DNA of 32,485 nt from Pseudomonadota bacterium. Lineage in GTDB: Bacteria; Pseudomonadota; Alphaproteobacteria; Rhizobiales; Xanthobacteraceae. A program made the position numbers and the translations under genes. The notes below the pieces were generated by a model. It searched no databases, had not been told where the DNA came from, and saw nothing but the letters and a program-made list of their open reading frames with translations. This document shows, one piece after another, positions 1-9,379 of this stretch (position 1 is the first letter of the stretch; each line of letters starts with the position of its first letter). The DNA lies in NCBI GenBank assembly GCA_023434095.1, contig JAEYTJ010000209.1:1-32485 (forward strand). Direction: 5' to 3'.

Positions 1-3000
1 GTTCCACGCGGCGCGCTCTGGGGCGCGGCTTGCGGAAGGGCCTGGGGCGCGGCGCGGCGCACCGGCACGGCATCCGTCGCTTCGCCCCCGTCGGTCAGCG
101 GCGTGCGGCCATACTCCGCCTCCAGCCGCTTGGTCTCCCGCTCCAGCGCCCGCATGTTCAGGGCGGTGCTCAGCGCGGTCAGGTCGAAACGGCGCTCCGG
201 CGCCGCCAGCGGGCCGCGCCACTGCACGGCCGCCGCCGGCGCGGCCGGCAGGCCGGCGCTGGCGACATCCTGCATCTCCAGCGTCGCCTCGAAGGTCAGC
301 GCGGGAATGTCGAGCGCCCCGCTGAGGCCGAAGCGCTGCTCGCCCACCGCTAGCCGGGCGGCGCTGGTACGGGCGACGCCGTCGACCACGCTGACCGCGC
401 TTTCCACCCGCGCCAGCTTCAGCGGCGCGCGCGCGAGCCCGTCGCTGAGCAGTTGCGCCAGCCGCTGCTGGTCCGGCGGCGGCCCGCGTTCGGTGGCCAA
501 CATCACATATTGCAGCGCCTTCGGATCGCTCTGGTCGATTTCCAGCCCTTCGACCGCGACACTGCCCTGCCCCTGCAGCTGGCTCGCCAGCGCAAAGGGC
601 GACGTGCCACGGCCGGTGAGATCGAGCGTCGTGCTCAGGCGGCCGCGCAGCTTCGGCTGCGTCACCGCGAGGGCGGCGAACAGCGCGGCACTGTCGGCAC
701 CGGTCAGGGCCAGCCGGCCGTCGAACTGCACCGCGTCGCCCACGCGCGCGAGGTTGAACTTGCCCGAGAAGGTTCCGCCGGCGACCCGGCCCGTGGCGGT
801 CTCCACCGCGAGCCGCCCTCCCGCCAGCTTGGCCGCCACTTTCGCCTCGCCCAGCGCCAGTCCGCCGGGAAGGTCGAAACGTCCCACGGCAAGGGTCACG
901 TCGGCCGCCAGAGGGCCGGCAGGGGGGCCGAAGCCGGCCCGCGACCACCCCTCCGCCCCGCCCCCGGCGGAGGCACCGACGGCAAGACCCAGCGCCCGCG
1001 CGACGTTCCACTGCGGCGTCGACAGGTCGGCCCGCAGCGGCTGCCCCGGCGCGTAGGACAGCGCGCCATCCAGCCGCTGTTCGCCCAGCGTCCCGGAAAG
1101 CGCCCCGATCCGCCACTCGTCATTGTCGCGCGTGAGCCTGCCGGTGAAGCGCGCCGGCACCCCGCCGGCATCCGCCGCCGCCAGATGCGGAAGAAGCGCC
1201 CCGAGATCGGCGGCTTCCAGGGTCAGCGTAAGATCCGGCACCAATCGGCCGGCGGCCTCCAGCACCGCCGTGCCTTCTCCGCGCAAGCGCATGCCGGCAA
1301 AGTCGAGCGTCGCCGCCACGCGCTGGTCGAGGTCGAGCGTGAGGCGGGCCGGGCCGAGATTGGGGCGCAGGCCCGGCACGCCGACTCCGGAAAGCACGGC
1401 GCTGCCGTCCCGCGCGTCCAGCGCGGCGCGGCCGTTCAGCCGCCCCTCGGCACCGAAGCCGATCTGCCCGGTGCCGGACAGGCCGCCAAGCCGTCCCTTG
1501 GCATCGACCGTCGTGCGCCCGCTCTGCGACTCCAGGGTCAGCGTCAGGTCCACCGGCGCCAGATTCGCCTGCGTCGCGCTGAGGAAGGGCTCGATCCGGG
1601 TAAGGCCGAATGCGTTCGCCAGCGCCGGCAGCCCATCCGCCCGCCGCCCCGTCAGCTTGGCGGTGAAACGCGCATTGCCGGCGCTGTCGTCGCCGAGCGT
1701 GGCAAGGCGGCCGGCACCGGTGAGGTCGAGCCCGGCGAAATCCTCGATGGCGAGGCGCTCGATGCCGAGCCCGTCCGCCGTGCCTTTGAGGATCAGGTCG
1801 AGGCTGCGGGCGCTGGCGCCCGCCAGATGCACCTGCCGGCCGCTGACGCTGAGATTGAGGTCGGTCGTCCCCAGCCCGAGGGCCACCAGCCGCTGCATCG
1901 GCGGCAGCAACGCGTCGACATCGACATCCGAGGTGGTGAGCACCGCATCGACCCGTCCGCGCCCGCCCGCTGCCGGCAGCGTATAGGCGGCGGTTCCGGC
2001 GAAACGGCTCTCCCCGGCCGAAAGTTCGAGCTTGTCGAGGGCAAAGCCGCCGGCACTGACGCTGAGTTCGCCGGCAAGCCGGGCGGCCCCGGCCGGCAGG
2101 CTCGCCACCAGCCCGCTCGCCTGCGGCACGGCCCAGGCCGCGAAGCCGGGCAGGTCCTGCGCCTCCAGCACGCCACGGCCGCCGAACAGGGCGGCGTTGG
2201 GGTCGCCGCTTCCCGTGACGCGCGGCAGGGTGCCCGAGAGGGCGATCCGCGCCCCGCCGGGCAGTCGGGCTTCCAGCGTACGGGCCTGCCAGCCGCCGGG
2301 CGACCAGTCGAGCCCCGCCTTCACCTCCCGCGCCGTCGCGCCGGCCAGCAGCACGGTGTCGGCGGAGAGATCGAGCGAGCCGACGGTCGCGAGATCGGCC
2401 AGCGGCACCAGAAGCCGCGCCAGCGCATCTGTTGCCGCCAGCGGCGTTGCGCCGCCGGTCAGCGCGCCGAGATCGAGCTGGCGCGCCGCCAGCGTCAGGT
2501 CGAGCCGCGACACGGCGTTGCCCGGCCCGGCAGCCGCAAGATGAGCCGTGCCGGAGAGCGCCACCGGCCGCGCGGCGGCATCCAGCGTCAGGCTGAGGTC
2601 GGAAGCCGCGATCGCCTGCGGCGTCGCCTCAACCTTCGCGGAAAGGCTCCAGGCTTTGAGAATGTCGGCATCGGCACCGGAAGCCGCCGCGGCGGCGGCG
2701 GCGGGAGCAGCGCGCACCAGTGCCGCCCGGCCGCGAAAGCTCGGCGAGCCGCCGGCAAGGCTCAGCACCCCGTCCGCATCGACGCTGAGCGGCGAACCGA
2801 CATTCTGCGCCCCGAGCCGCAGCTTGGCGGAACCATCGGCGGCGAATTGCGACAGGTTGAGCCGCACCCGGCGGCGCACGCCGGCCGCATCGGCCTCACC
2901 CTCCACTTTCATCGGTCCCATCGGCCCGCCGATGTCGCCGGTGAGATCTACATCGTCGAGCTTGAAAGCGCGCTCATTGGCGCGGTCGAGCAACTCGAAA

Positions 3001-3428
3001 CTCCCATCGATGATGGTCATCTCGGCGACACTGAAACCCCCGGGGCGGCTGCCACCGGTCGGCACCGAGACCTTGCCGGTGGTGTCGACCACCAGCCGCC
3101 CGCGAGGGCGCAGCAGGGTGACATGGTCAGCCACCACCTCGCCGCGCATCAAGGCGCCGAGATTGAGCCGGCCGGAGAGTTCCGCCGCCGCCAGCGAGGT
3201 GCCGCCGCCGTCAAGACCGACCGACACGTCGCGCAGCACGATACGCGGAGTGGGCAGGATCTGCGCGTCGATCGGGCCGCGGATGACCACCGGCGCACCG
3301 AGGGTGCGGGCCGCCTGCGCCTCGAAGGTCGAGCGCCATTGCGACCAGTCGACGACGAAGGGCGCCGCGAAGGCCGCCGCGACGGCCAGGATGATCGCGC
3401 CCGCAATCGTCAGCAGCAGGTTCTGCAC
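1..3428 (-). CDS. AsmA family protein, C-terminus cut off by the window edge
   Basis: The minus-strand frame is open from a GTG at 3428 to the left edge (1142 codons, no stop). A GGAGG five bases upstream supports the GTG; an ATG at 3432 is out of frame. Residues about 3-25 form a hydrophobic signal anchor, followed by the AsmA N-terminal pattern (VVDWSQWRSTFEAQ, then a segment on conversion to 'VVIRGPI'). A very long repetitive beta-rich region of alternating hydrophobic strands (LDLTL, ADVTLAVG) follows, and near the edge the C-terminal AsmA block ending in ALNMRALERETKRLEAEYG. AsmA/TamB-like proteins are inner-membrane anchored, reach across the periplasm, and are linked to phospholipid transport and outer membrane assembly; that role here is inferred from the family. 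It lies downstream of the FAD oxidase gene with a 161-base gap. The missing part is probably only a short disordered tail. Confidence 0.85.
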   Translation of the reverse strand, partial: MQNLLLTIAGAIILAVAAAFAAPFVVDWSQWRSTFEAQAARTLGAPVVIRGPIDAQILPTPRIVLRDVSVGLDGGGTSLAAAELSGRLNLGALMRGEVVADHVTLLRPRGRLVVDTTGKVSVPTGGSRPGGFSVAEMTIIDGSFELLDRANERAFKLDDVDLTGDIGGPMGPMKVEGEADAAGVRRRVRLNLSQFAADGSAKLRLGAQNVGSPLSVDADGVLSLAGGSPSFRGRAALVRAAPAAAAAAASGADADILKAWSLSAKVEATPQAIAASDLSLTLDAAARPVALSGTAHLAAAGPGNAVSRLDLTLAARQLDLGALTGGATPLAATDALARLLVPLADLATVGSLDLSADTVLLAGATAREVKAGLDWSPGGWQARTLEARLPGGARIALSGTLPRVTGSGDPNAALFGGRGVLEAQDLPGFAAWAVPQASGLVASLPAGAARLAGELSVSAGGFALDKLELSAGESRFAGTAAYTLPAAGGRGRVDAVLTTSDVDVDALLPPMQRLVALGLGTTDLNLSVSGRQVHLAGASARSLDLILKGTADGLGIERLAIEDFAGLDLTGAGRLATLGDDSAGNARFTAKLTGRRADGLPALANAFGLTRIEPFLSATQANLAPVDLTLTLESQSGRTTVDAKGRLGGLSGTGQIGFGAEGRLNGRAALDARDGSAVLSGVGVPGLRPNLGPARLTLDLDQRVAATLDFAGMRLRGEGTAVLEAAGRLVPDLTLTLEAADLGALLPHLAAADAGGVPARFTGRLTRDNDEWRIGALSGTLGEQRLDGALSYAPGQPLRADLSTPQWNVARALGLAVGASAGGGAEGWSRAGFGPPAGPLAADVTLAVGRFDLPGGLALGEAKVAAKLAGGRLAVETATGRVAGGTFSGKFNLARVGDAVQFDGRLALTGADSAALFAALAVTQPKLRGRLSTTLDLTGRGTSPFALASQLQGQGSVAVEGLEIDQSDPKALQYVMLATERGPPPDQQRLAQLLSDGLARAPLKLARVESAVSVVDGVARTSAARLAVGEQRFGLSGALDIPALTFEATLEMQDVASAGLPAAPAAAVQWRGPLAAPERRFDLTALSTALNMRALERETKRLEAEYGRTPLTDGGEATDAVPVRRAAPQALPQAAPQSAPRG

Positions 3429-3589
3429 GCATTCCTCCGGCCTTCCGGCCCCGGCCCCCGCCCCCTTGACGGATGCCCGACCACTCTACGCTAGATCGTT
3501 GATGATTTTCGCGTTCCGAGCGGCAGGCGCAAGGCGCGAATTGATGCGGAAGCCGCGCGCGCCGCCACACGGCCCGGCGCCTGTCATGC

Positions 3590-5005
3590 TCAGGGCAGGA
3601 TCTTGCCGGGATTCATGATGTCGTGCGGATCGAGCGCCCGCTTGATTGCCCGCATCGCGTCCAGCGTGGCGAGCCCGTGCTCGGCTTCCATATAGGCGCG
3701 TTTGCCCTGGCCGACGCCGTGCTCGCCGGTCGCGGTGCCGCCCATGGCGAGCGAGCGCTTGATCATGCGGGAGATGAAATCCTTCGCCTTGGCGACATCG
3801 TGCGGATCCCCCATGTCGACCAGCGTCACGGTGTGGAAGTTGCCGTCACCGACATGACCGACGATCGGCGCCACCATCCCCATCTCCTCAATATCCCTCT
3901 TCGTCTCCTCGACGCATTCGGCGAGGCGGGAAAGCGGGATGCACACATCGGTAGCGAGGGCCTTGGCGCCGGGCTTCAGGGGCAGGCAGGCCCAGTAGGC
4001 GTCGTGCCGCGCCTGCCACAGGCGGGTCCGCTCCTCGGGCCGCGTCGCCCACCGGAAGTCGTTCCCGCCATATTCCGCCGCGATCTCGCTGAAACGCTGC
4101 GCCTGCTCGTGGACGCCGGCTTCCGTGCCGTGGAACTCGACGAACAGCGTCGGCCGCTCCGCGAGGTCGAGCTTGGAATAGGCGTTGCAAGCACGTACCT
4201 GCACCTCGTCGAGCAACTCGATGCGCGCCACCGGCAAGCCCGACTGGATGGTGAGGATCACCGCGTCGCAGGCGGCACGGATGGTGGGGAAGGCGCAAAC
4301 GCCCCCCGAAATCGCCTCGGGAACGCCCGCGAGCCGCAGTGTCAGGCTGGTGATGACGCCGAGCGTGCCCTCGGCACCGACGAACAGCCTCGTGAGATCG
4401 TAGCCGGCGGAGGACTTCTTCGCCCGCCGCGCGGTGGTGATCACCTCGCCATTGGCCAGCACGGCGGTGAGCGCGATGACATTGTCCTTCATCGTACCAT
4501 AGCGCACCGCATTGGTGCCGGAGGCGCGGGTGGAGGCCATCCCGCCGAGCGAGGCATCGGCGCCGGGATCAATGGGGAAGAACAGCCCGGCATCGCGCAG
4601 ATGCTCGTTCAGCTGCTTGCGCGTCACGCCCGGCTCGACGACGCAGTCGAGATCCTCGGGATGCACCGACAGCACCCGGTTCATGCGCGAAAGGTCGACG
4701 GAGATGCCGCCTTTCGGCGCGTTCACCTGCCCCTCCAGCGACGAGCCGGTGCCGAAGGCGATGACCGGCACGCGATGACGTGCGCAGGCCCGCACCACGG
4801 TCTGCACCTCTTCCGTGCTCTCAACGAACACCACCGCATCCGGCGCCTCATTGGCAAGCCAGGTGACGGTGTTGGCGTGCTGTTCGCGAATGGCCCGGCC
4901 CGTGGCCAGGCGCTCGCCGAAATGGGCGGCGAGCTGGGCGATCACCTCCTGCACCCGGTCGGAACCTGCGGACGCGACAGGATGCTCCTCGACCGTGGTT
5001 TCCAT
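3590..5005 (-). CDS. FAD-binding oxidoreductase, D-lactate dehydrogenase (cytochrome)/GlcD type
   Basis: A 471-residue protein of the FAD-linked oxidase (VAO/GlcD) family. The FAD_binding_4 domain covers roughly residues 50-190, with GTGSSLEGQ (85-93), the pyrophosphate-binding PGADASLGGM (147-156) and GAEGTLGV (210-217). The C-terminal FAD-oxidase domain carries GHVGDGNFH and GEHGVGQGK, metal and substrate-site motifs of D-lactate and 2-hydroxyacid dehydrogenases, and ends in the family's typical NPGKILP. It most likely oxidises D-lactate or a related D-2-hydroxyacid and passes electrons to cytochrome c or quinone; exact substrate cannot be read from sequence. The start at 5005 is chosen because GGAGGT sits just upstream and because the frame's extension to 5155 is not conserved-looking. 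It is divergent from the thioesterase gene across a 250-base gap with a strong dyad. Confidence 0.88.
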   Translation of the reverse strand: METTVEEHPVASAGSDRVQEVIAQLAAHFGERLATGRAIREQHANTVTWLANEAPDAVVFVESTEEVQTVVRACARHRVPVIAFGTGSSLEGQVNAPKGGISVDLSRMNRVLSVHPEDLDCVVEPGVTRKQLNEHLRDAGLFFPIDPGADASLGGMASTRASGTNAVRYGTMKDNVIALTAVLANGEVITTARRAKKSSAGYDLTRLFVGAEGTLGVITSLTLRLAGVPEAISGGVCAFPTIRAACDAVILTIQSGLPVARIELLDEVQVRACNAYSKLDLAERPTLFVEFHGTEAGVHEQAQRFSEIAAEYGGNDFRWATRPEERTRLWQARHDAYWACLPLKPGAKALATDVCIPLSRLAECVEETKRDIEEMGMVAPIVGHVGDGNFHTVTLVDMGDPHDVAKAKDFISRMIKRSLAMGGTATGEHGVGQGKRAYMEAEHGLATLDAMRAIKRALDPHDIMNPGKILP

Positions 5006-5041
5006 CCCGCACCTCCGCGTCACGCTGGCGCGCCGGCTCCC

Positions 5042-5083
5042 TATGCCGGCCGCCCCAACGGCATATACCTTATGCCGGCCGCC
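5042..5083. promoter_or_regulatory. Repeat/dyad cluster upstream of the lactate dehydrogenase-type gene (candidate operator)
   Basis: The 13-base word TATGCCGGCCGCC occurs at 5042-5054 and again at 5071-5083. The second copy also forms a perfect dyad with GGCATA at 5060-5065 (GGCATA-N5-TATGCC, 5060-5076). Read on the minus strand, the dyad contains GTATAT, a possible -10 element, placed 37-66 bases before the start codon. A regulator binding there is inference; no regulator gene sits beside it. Confidence 0.4.
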
Positions 5084-5255
5084 TGCGACCCCGCCCGGAG
5101 CGCGCTGCCGCGCAAAAAGCACGACGAAACCCCGCTGCTGCAAGAATTCAGTCATTCAATCGCCATCACGACAGGTGACGACTGCATGGAAAGTCGGCAC
5201 AATGCTTGTCAATAAGGCAGCGCGGTACCCGCGCTCAAACGGTCGGGATGGTGTC

Positions 5256-5768
5256 ATGCTGGACGGGATCGATTTCGAACCCGTGTTCTTCGCGCCCTTC
5301 GTGTCGTCCGTCATGACGGTTGACGCCGGTTGGGCCGATCACAACGGGCATTTGCACGCGGCCTTCTACAGCCTGCTTTTCGACCGCGCGGTCGACGAGG
5401 CGGTGTTCCTTGTCGGGCTCGGCCCGCACATGGTGGAAAGCCGGCGGGCCTCCTTCGTGACGGTGGAGGCACATCAGCGCTTCCAGCGCGAGCTTCGCGC
5501 CGGGCAGGAGGTGCGGGCAACGCTGCGCCTCATCAATTACGACGACAAGCGCATGCACCTGTTCCAGGAACTGCACCACGCCCGCGAGGGCTGGATCGCG
5601 GCGACCTATGAGCAGATCGCCCAGCATGTCGAGGCCGGCACCCGGCGTGTCGTGCCCTTCCCCGACGAGGTTCTGGAGCGGCTGGCCCTGATGAAGGCGG
5701 CCCATGGCGCGCTGCCGGTCCCGGAAGGGCTTGGCCGGCCGGTCAACATGCCGATCCGGCTGAGCTGA
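5256..5768 (+). CDS. Thioesterase family protein (hotdog fold, 4HBT-like)
   Basis: A 170-residue protein with the opening pattern of single-domain acyl-CoA thioesterases: VDAGWADHNGHLHAAFY (residues about 22-38), where the Asp28-His29-Asn30 region matches the catalytic turn and long helix of the 4HBT fold. Then come the beta strands with RRASFVTVEAHQRF and RAGQEVRATLRL. Related proteins are fused to or sit beside carnitine dehydrogenases and act as acyl-CoA (for example betainyl-CoA) thioesterases; no such partner is present here, so the substrate is unknown. The start at 5256 gives the usual length. An in-frame ATG at 5202 with GGAAAG upstream is possible and would add 18 residues. It is convergent with prmA, only 33 bases away, and divergent from the FAD oxidase. 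Confidence 0.8.
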   Translation: MLDGIDFEPVFFAPFVSSVMTVDAGWADHNGHLHAAFYSLLFDRAVDEAVFLVGLGPHMVESRRASFVTVEAHQRFQRELRAGQEVRATLRLINYDDKRMHLFQELHHAREGWIAATYEQIAQHVEAGTRRVVPFPDEVLERLALMKAAHGALPVPEGLGRPVNMPIRLS

Positions 5769-5801
5769 CCGGCGCGACGCCCCTTAACAGTTCTGAGACC
5801 T

Positions 5802-6740
5802 CTACCGCTCTCCGGCGGGAGTCACGTTACGCCCGCGATCGGCGGTCAGTTCCAGCGTGGTCCAGCCCTCGATGGTGCGACGGCGCTTGAGCCGAAGCCC
5901 TTGGGCGCGGTAGGCGGCTAGCGCCGCATTGGCGTGCGAGGGCAGCAGGCCTGACAGCACCACCGTGCCGCCAGGCGCCAGCAGCCGGCTGAGCGGCCGG
6001 GCGATCGCCTTCAGCGGCGGCAGCAGAATATTGGCGAGGATCAGGTCATAGGGCCCGTGGCGGCGGAACGCCCCCGCGCCCAGCCCCGGCGCGTGCAGGA
6101 ACTGGATATGCGGGGCCGCACGGTTCGCCACCGCATTGGCCCGCGCCGTCGTCACAGCCACCTTGTCGATGTCGCTCGCCAGCGCCGACGCATGGAACAG
6201 CCGCGCCGCGGCCATGGCCAGCACGCCGGTGCCGGTGCCCACATCGAGCGTGTGGGCCGGGCGGCGCTGCTTGCCGAAGGCGTCGATCGCGGCGAGGCAG
6301 CCCTTGGTGGTGCCGTGATGGCCGGTGCCGAAGGCCAGCGCGGCCTCGATCTCGATGCCGATCCGGTTGGCGGTGAGCCGGCCGCGATCATGCGAGCCAT
6401 GGACGATGAAACGGCCGATGGCGACAGGAGCCAGCCCTTCGAGCGACGCCGCCACCCAGTCCTTCTTGTCGAGCAGCGAGAATGTGGCCGCTTCCGCCGC
6501 CGCCGGCGAGACAAGCGAGATGAGTTCGCGCACCATCGCCTCGTCCGGCTCCTCGCCGAAATAGACCTCGACGGCCCAACCCGAGCCCTCGGCACGGTCC
6601 TCCACCTCGAAGGCGGCCGCCGCGACTTCCGCCGGATCGAAGCTCTCGCCGAGATATTCGGCAATGGCGCGCGCCTCGTGCTCGGGCGCATCGACCCGCA
6701 TCACGTGCGACGCGCCATTGGGCGGGAGTCCTTCGAGCAT
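5802..6740 (-). CDS. prmA: Ribosomal protein L11 methyltransferase PrmA
   Basis: A 312-residue SAM-dependent methyltransferase that trimethylates ribosomal protein L11 in the cytoplasm. Diagnostic features: AFGTGHHGTT (136-145), SAM motif I LDVGTGTGVLA (165-175), the acidic end of strand 2 in ASDIDKVAV (188-196), and the PrmA version of the NPPF motif, NILLPPL (237-243). The N-terminal L11-recognition domain is present, with length normal for the family. The start at 6740 has GAGGA about six bases upstream; the open frame continues much further but only through DNA belonging to the helicase gene. It lies 83 bases downstream of the uvrD/pcrA gene on the same strand and may be co-transcribed. 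Not regulated by anything visible. Confidence 0.93.
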   Translation of the reverse strand: MLEGLPPNGASHVMRVDAPEHEARAIAEYLGESFDPAEVAAAAFEVEDRAEGSGWAVEVYFGEEPDEAMVRELISLVSPAAAEAATFSLLDKKDWVAASLEGLAPVAIGRFIVHGSHDRGRLTANRIGIEIEAALAFGTGHHGTTKGCLAAIDAFGKQRRPAHTLDVGTGTGVLAMAAARLFHASALASDIDKVAVTTARANAVANRAAPHIQFLHAPGLGAGAFRRHGPYDLILANILLPPLKAIARPLSRLLAPGGTVVLSGLLPSHANAALAAYRAQGLRLKRRRTIEGWTTLELTADRGRNVTPAGER

Positions 6741-6823
6741 GTCGGTCCTCACGGGCTGGCGGGGGCGTCTGTGGTGCGCGCTCTGTAAGCGAGGACGCGC
6801 CCGAACGCCAGCACGTCGCCCAC

Positions 6824-9304
6824 TCACGCCGCCTCGACGAAGCTGTCCACCACCTTCTTCTCGCCGGCCTTGTCGAACTGCACGCTGAGCTTGTTGCCTT
6901 CCACCGAGGCAACCTCGCCATAGCCGAACTTCTGGTGGAACACCCGGTCTCCCACCGCGAAGCGGGAGGCCGGGCCGGTCGACTTGGCGATGAGTTCGCC
7001 CTCGATGATCCGCCCGCTGCCGCGCGCCTTCTCGCTGGCGGCGAAGCGCGAGGGGCGGCTGTCGGTGTAGCTGCCGCCGGAGAAGCCGCCGCCGCTGCCG
7101 CCGCGCGCGGCGTTCTGCGCCCGCTGCCAGCCGGGAGTCGAATAGGAAGAGCCGAAGGTCTGCGCCTCGTCGAAGCGGCTGGGGCCGTAGCCGTAGCGGC
7201 CGGACTGCCCGCCGCCCCAGCCCTGCCCGCCGCGCGATTCGGTCACCTGCACGTCCTTTTCCGACAACTCGTCGAGGAAGCGGCTCGGCACCGCAGACTG
7301 CCACATGCCGTGAATGCGGCGGTTCGAGGCGAAGAACACCTTGGCGCGGCGGCGCGCGCGGGTGAGACCGACATAGGCGAGGCGGCGCTCTTCCTCCAGC
7401 CCGGCGCGGCCCTGCTCGTCCAGCGCGCGCTGGTTGGGGAACACACCCTCCTCCCAGCCCGGGAGGAACACCGTGTCGAACTCCAGCCCCTTGGCCGAAT
7501 GCAACGTCATTATGTTGACGGCATCGCCTCCGGCCGCGCCTTCGACGTCCATGACCAGCGAGATGTGTTCGAGAAAGCCGATGAGGTTCTCGAACGACTC
7601 CATCGAGCGCACGAGTTCCTTGAGGTTGTCGAGCCGGCCCTGGGCGTCGGCGGAGCGGTCCTTCTGCCACATCTCGGTGTAGCCGGACTCGTCGAGCACG
7701 ATTTCCGCCAGTTCGTTTTGCGGCAGGCTGGCCATCTGCGCCCGCCAGCGGTCGAAGGAGGCGACGAGATCACGCAGAGTGAGCCGTACCTTGGGCTTCA
7801 GTTCCTCGCTGGCCACCAGCTCGCGGGCGGCCTCGACCAGCGGGATCTGGGCGGCGCGGGCATGGTCATGAATCTGCCGCAGCGCCGCGTCGCCGAGCCC
7901 GCGCTTGGGCACGTTGACGATGCGCTCGAAGGCGAGGTCGTCCGAGGGCGAGGCGATGACGCGCAGATAGGCCAGCGCGTCGCGGATTTCCGCCCGCTCG
8001 TAGAAGCGCGGGCCGCCGATGACCCGGTAATTCAGCCCCAGCGTGACAAAGCGCTCTTCGAATTCGCGCATCTGGAACGAGGCGCGCACGAGAATGGCGA
8101 TCTGGGTCAGCGCGTGGCCCTCGCGCTGCAACTGCTCGATCTCCTCGCCGATGGCGCGGGCCTCCTCCTGGCTGTCCCAGGCCCCGGTCACGGTCACCTT
8201 CTCGCCGCTCTCGCCCTCCGAGAACAGCGTCTTGCCCAGCCGACCCTCATTATGGGCGATGAGATGCGCCGCCGCGCCGAGGATATGGCCGGTCGAGCGG
8301 TAGTTGCGCTCCAGCCGCACTACCGTCGCCCCGGGGAAATCGGTCTCGAAGCGCAGGATGTTGTCCACCTCCGCCCCACGCCAGCCATAGATCGACTGGT
8401 CGTCGTCGCCGACGCAGCACACATTGCGCGAGCCGGCCGCCAGCAGGCGCAGCCACAGATACTGCGCGACGTTGGTGTCCTGATACTCGTCGACGAGGAT
8501 GTAGCGGAAGCGGCGGTGATACTCCGCCAGCACATCCGGATTTTCGCGCAGGAGGCGGATGCTTTCCAGTAGCAGATCGCCGAAATCGACGGCGTTGAGC
8601 GCCTTCAGCCGCGCCTGATAGGCGGCGTAGAAGGCGCCGCCCCGGCCGTTGGCGAAGGCCGCCCCCTCGCCCGCCGGCACCTGCGCCGGGCCGAGGCCAC
8701 GATTTTTCCAGCCATCGATGATGTTGGCCAGCAGCCGCGCCGGCCAGCGCTTTTCGTCGATGCTCTCGGCCTGGAGAAGCTGCTTCAGCAGCCTGATCTG
8801 GTCGTCGGTGTCCAGAATCGTGAAGCCGGACTTCAGCCCCACCAGCTCGGCATGGCGGCGCAGCAGGCGCACCCCGATGGAATGGAAGGTGCCGAGCCAC
8901 GGCATACCCTCCACCTCCTCGCCGACCATGGCGCCGATGCGCTCTTTCATCTCCCGCGCCGCCTTGTTGGTGAAGGTCACGGCGAGAATCTGCGAAGGCC
9001 AAGCAAGGCCCAGGGAAAGGATATGGGCGATGCGGGTGGTGAGCACCCGTGTCTTGCCGGTGCCGGCGCCGGCGAGCACCAGCACAGGGCCGTCGGTCGC
9101 CTCCACCGCTGCGCGCTGCTCGGGGTTGAGCCCGTCGAGATAGACCCCGCGACCCTGCGCGGAAGGGCCAGGCCGGGCCAGCGCCGCCGCACGCGCGGCG
9201 ATGCCGCCGGGCCGCGGGGTGGCCGCCGGCGGGTCGAAAGGAACGTCGGACGGATCGCCATCCGGGATTTTTTGGGGGTCGGCCAACGGCCTGCTCACAG
9301 TCAT
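6824..9304 (-). CDS. uvrD: ATP-dependent DNA helicase, UvrD/PcrA/Rep type
   Basis: An 826-residue superfamily 1A helicase with all motifs: Walker A LAGAGTGKT (77-85), Ia TFTNKAAREM (110-119), Walker B VDEYQDTN (271-278), III GDDDQSIYGWRGA (299-311), IV ERNYRS, V NIMTLHSAKGLEFD, and VI AYVGLTRARRRA. The C-terminus ends in the Tudor-like domain typical of PcrA/UvrD (VGDRVFHQKFGYGEV through QFDKAGEKKVVD). Between helicase core and Tudor domain there is a Gly/Ser/Arg-rich disordered stretch. It unwinds DNA 3'-5' in nucleotide excision and mismatch repair and clears recombinases or stalled polymerase. ATG 9304 is preferred over an in-frame TTG at 9367; neither has a good ribosome site, so the first 50 residues, which look disordered, are uncertain. 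Whether to call it uvrD or pcrA is convention. Confidence 0.95.
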   Translation of the reverse strand: MTVSRPLADPQKIPDGDPSDVPFDPPAATPRPGGIAARAAALARPGPSAQGRGVYLDGLNPEQRAAVEATDGPVLVLAGAGTGKTRVLTTRIAHILSLGLAWPSQILAVTFTNKAAREMKERIGAMVGEEVEGMPWLGTFHSIGVRLLRRHAELVGLKSGFTILDTDDQIRLLKQLLQAESIDEKRWPARLLANIIDGWKNRGLGPAQVPAGEGAAFANGRGGAFYAAYQARLKALNAVDFGDLLLESIRLLRENPDVLAEYHRRFRYILVDEYQDTNVAQYLWLRLLAAGSRNVCCVGDDDQSIYGWRGAEVDNILRFETDFPGATVVRLERNYRSTGHILGAAAHLIAHNEGRLGKTLFSEGESGEKVTVTGAWDSQEEARAIGEEIEQLQREGHALTQIAILVRASFQMREFEERFVTLGLNYRVIGGPRFYERAEIRDALAYLRVIASPSDDLAFERIVNVPKRGLGDAALRQIHDHARAAQIPLVEAARELVASEELKPKVRLTLRDLVASFDRWRAQMASLPQNELAEIVLDESGYTEMWQKDRSADAQGRLDNLKELVRSMESFENLIGFLEHISLVMDVEGAAGGDAVNIMTLHSAKGLEFDTVFLPGWEEGVFPNQRALDEQGRAGLEEERRLAYVGLTRARRRAKVFFASNRRIHGMWQSAVPSRFLDELSEKDVQVTESRGGQGWGGGQSGRYGYGPSRFDEAQTFGSSYSTPGWQRAQNAARGGSGGGFSGGSYTDSRPSRFAASEKARGSGRIIEGELIAKSTGPASRFAVGDRVFHQKFGYGEVASVEGNKLSVQFDKAGEKKVVDSFVEAA

Positions 9305-9379
9305 GAAGGATGATTCTTGAGGGAACAAAATGGCACTGGCATGCCCGTTTGGCGAGGGCGGCAGCAATTCCGAGGGATT

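Noticed and set aside
453..3494. 1013-codon open frame on the plus strand
   Set aside because: It is the mirror of the AsmA gene. Its translation is Arg/Gln/Pro/Ala-rich with no domain, while the opposite strand encodes a recognisable AsmA protein with a good ribosome site.
3623..5215. 530-codon plus-strand frame opposite the FAD oxidase
   Set aside because: The opposite strand encodes a full GlcD-type enzyme; this translation resembles no protein family.
6741..7670. 310-codon N-terminal extension of the prmA frame
   Set aside because: This DNA belongs to the C-terminus of the helicase gene in another frame, and the extension is low-complexity Arg/Gly. A proper ribosome site and PrmA N-terminus occur at 6740.
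9322..9349. GGAAC...CGTT pair resembling an EcfG promoter
   Set aside because: Spacer is 19 bases instead of 16-17, and no plus-strand gene lies downstream before dgdA.
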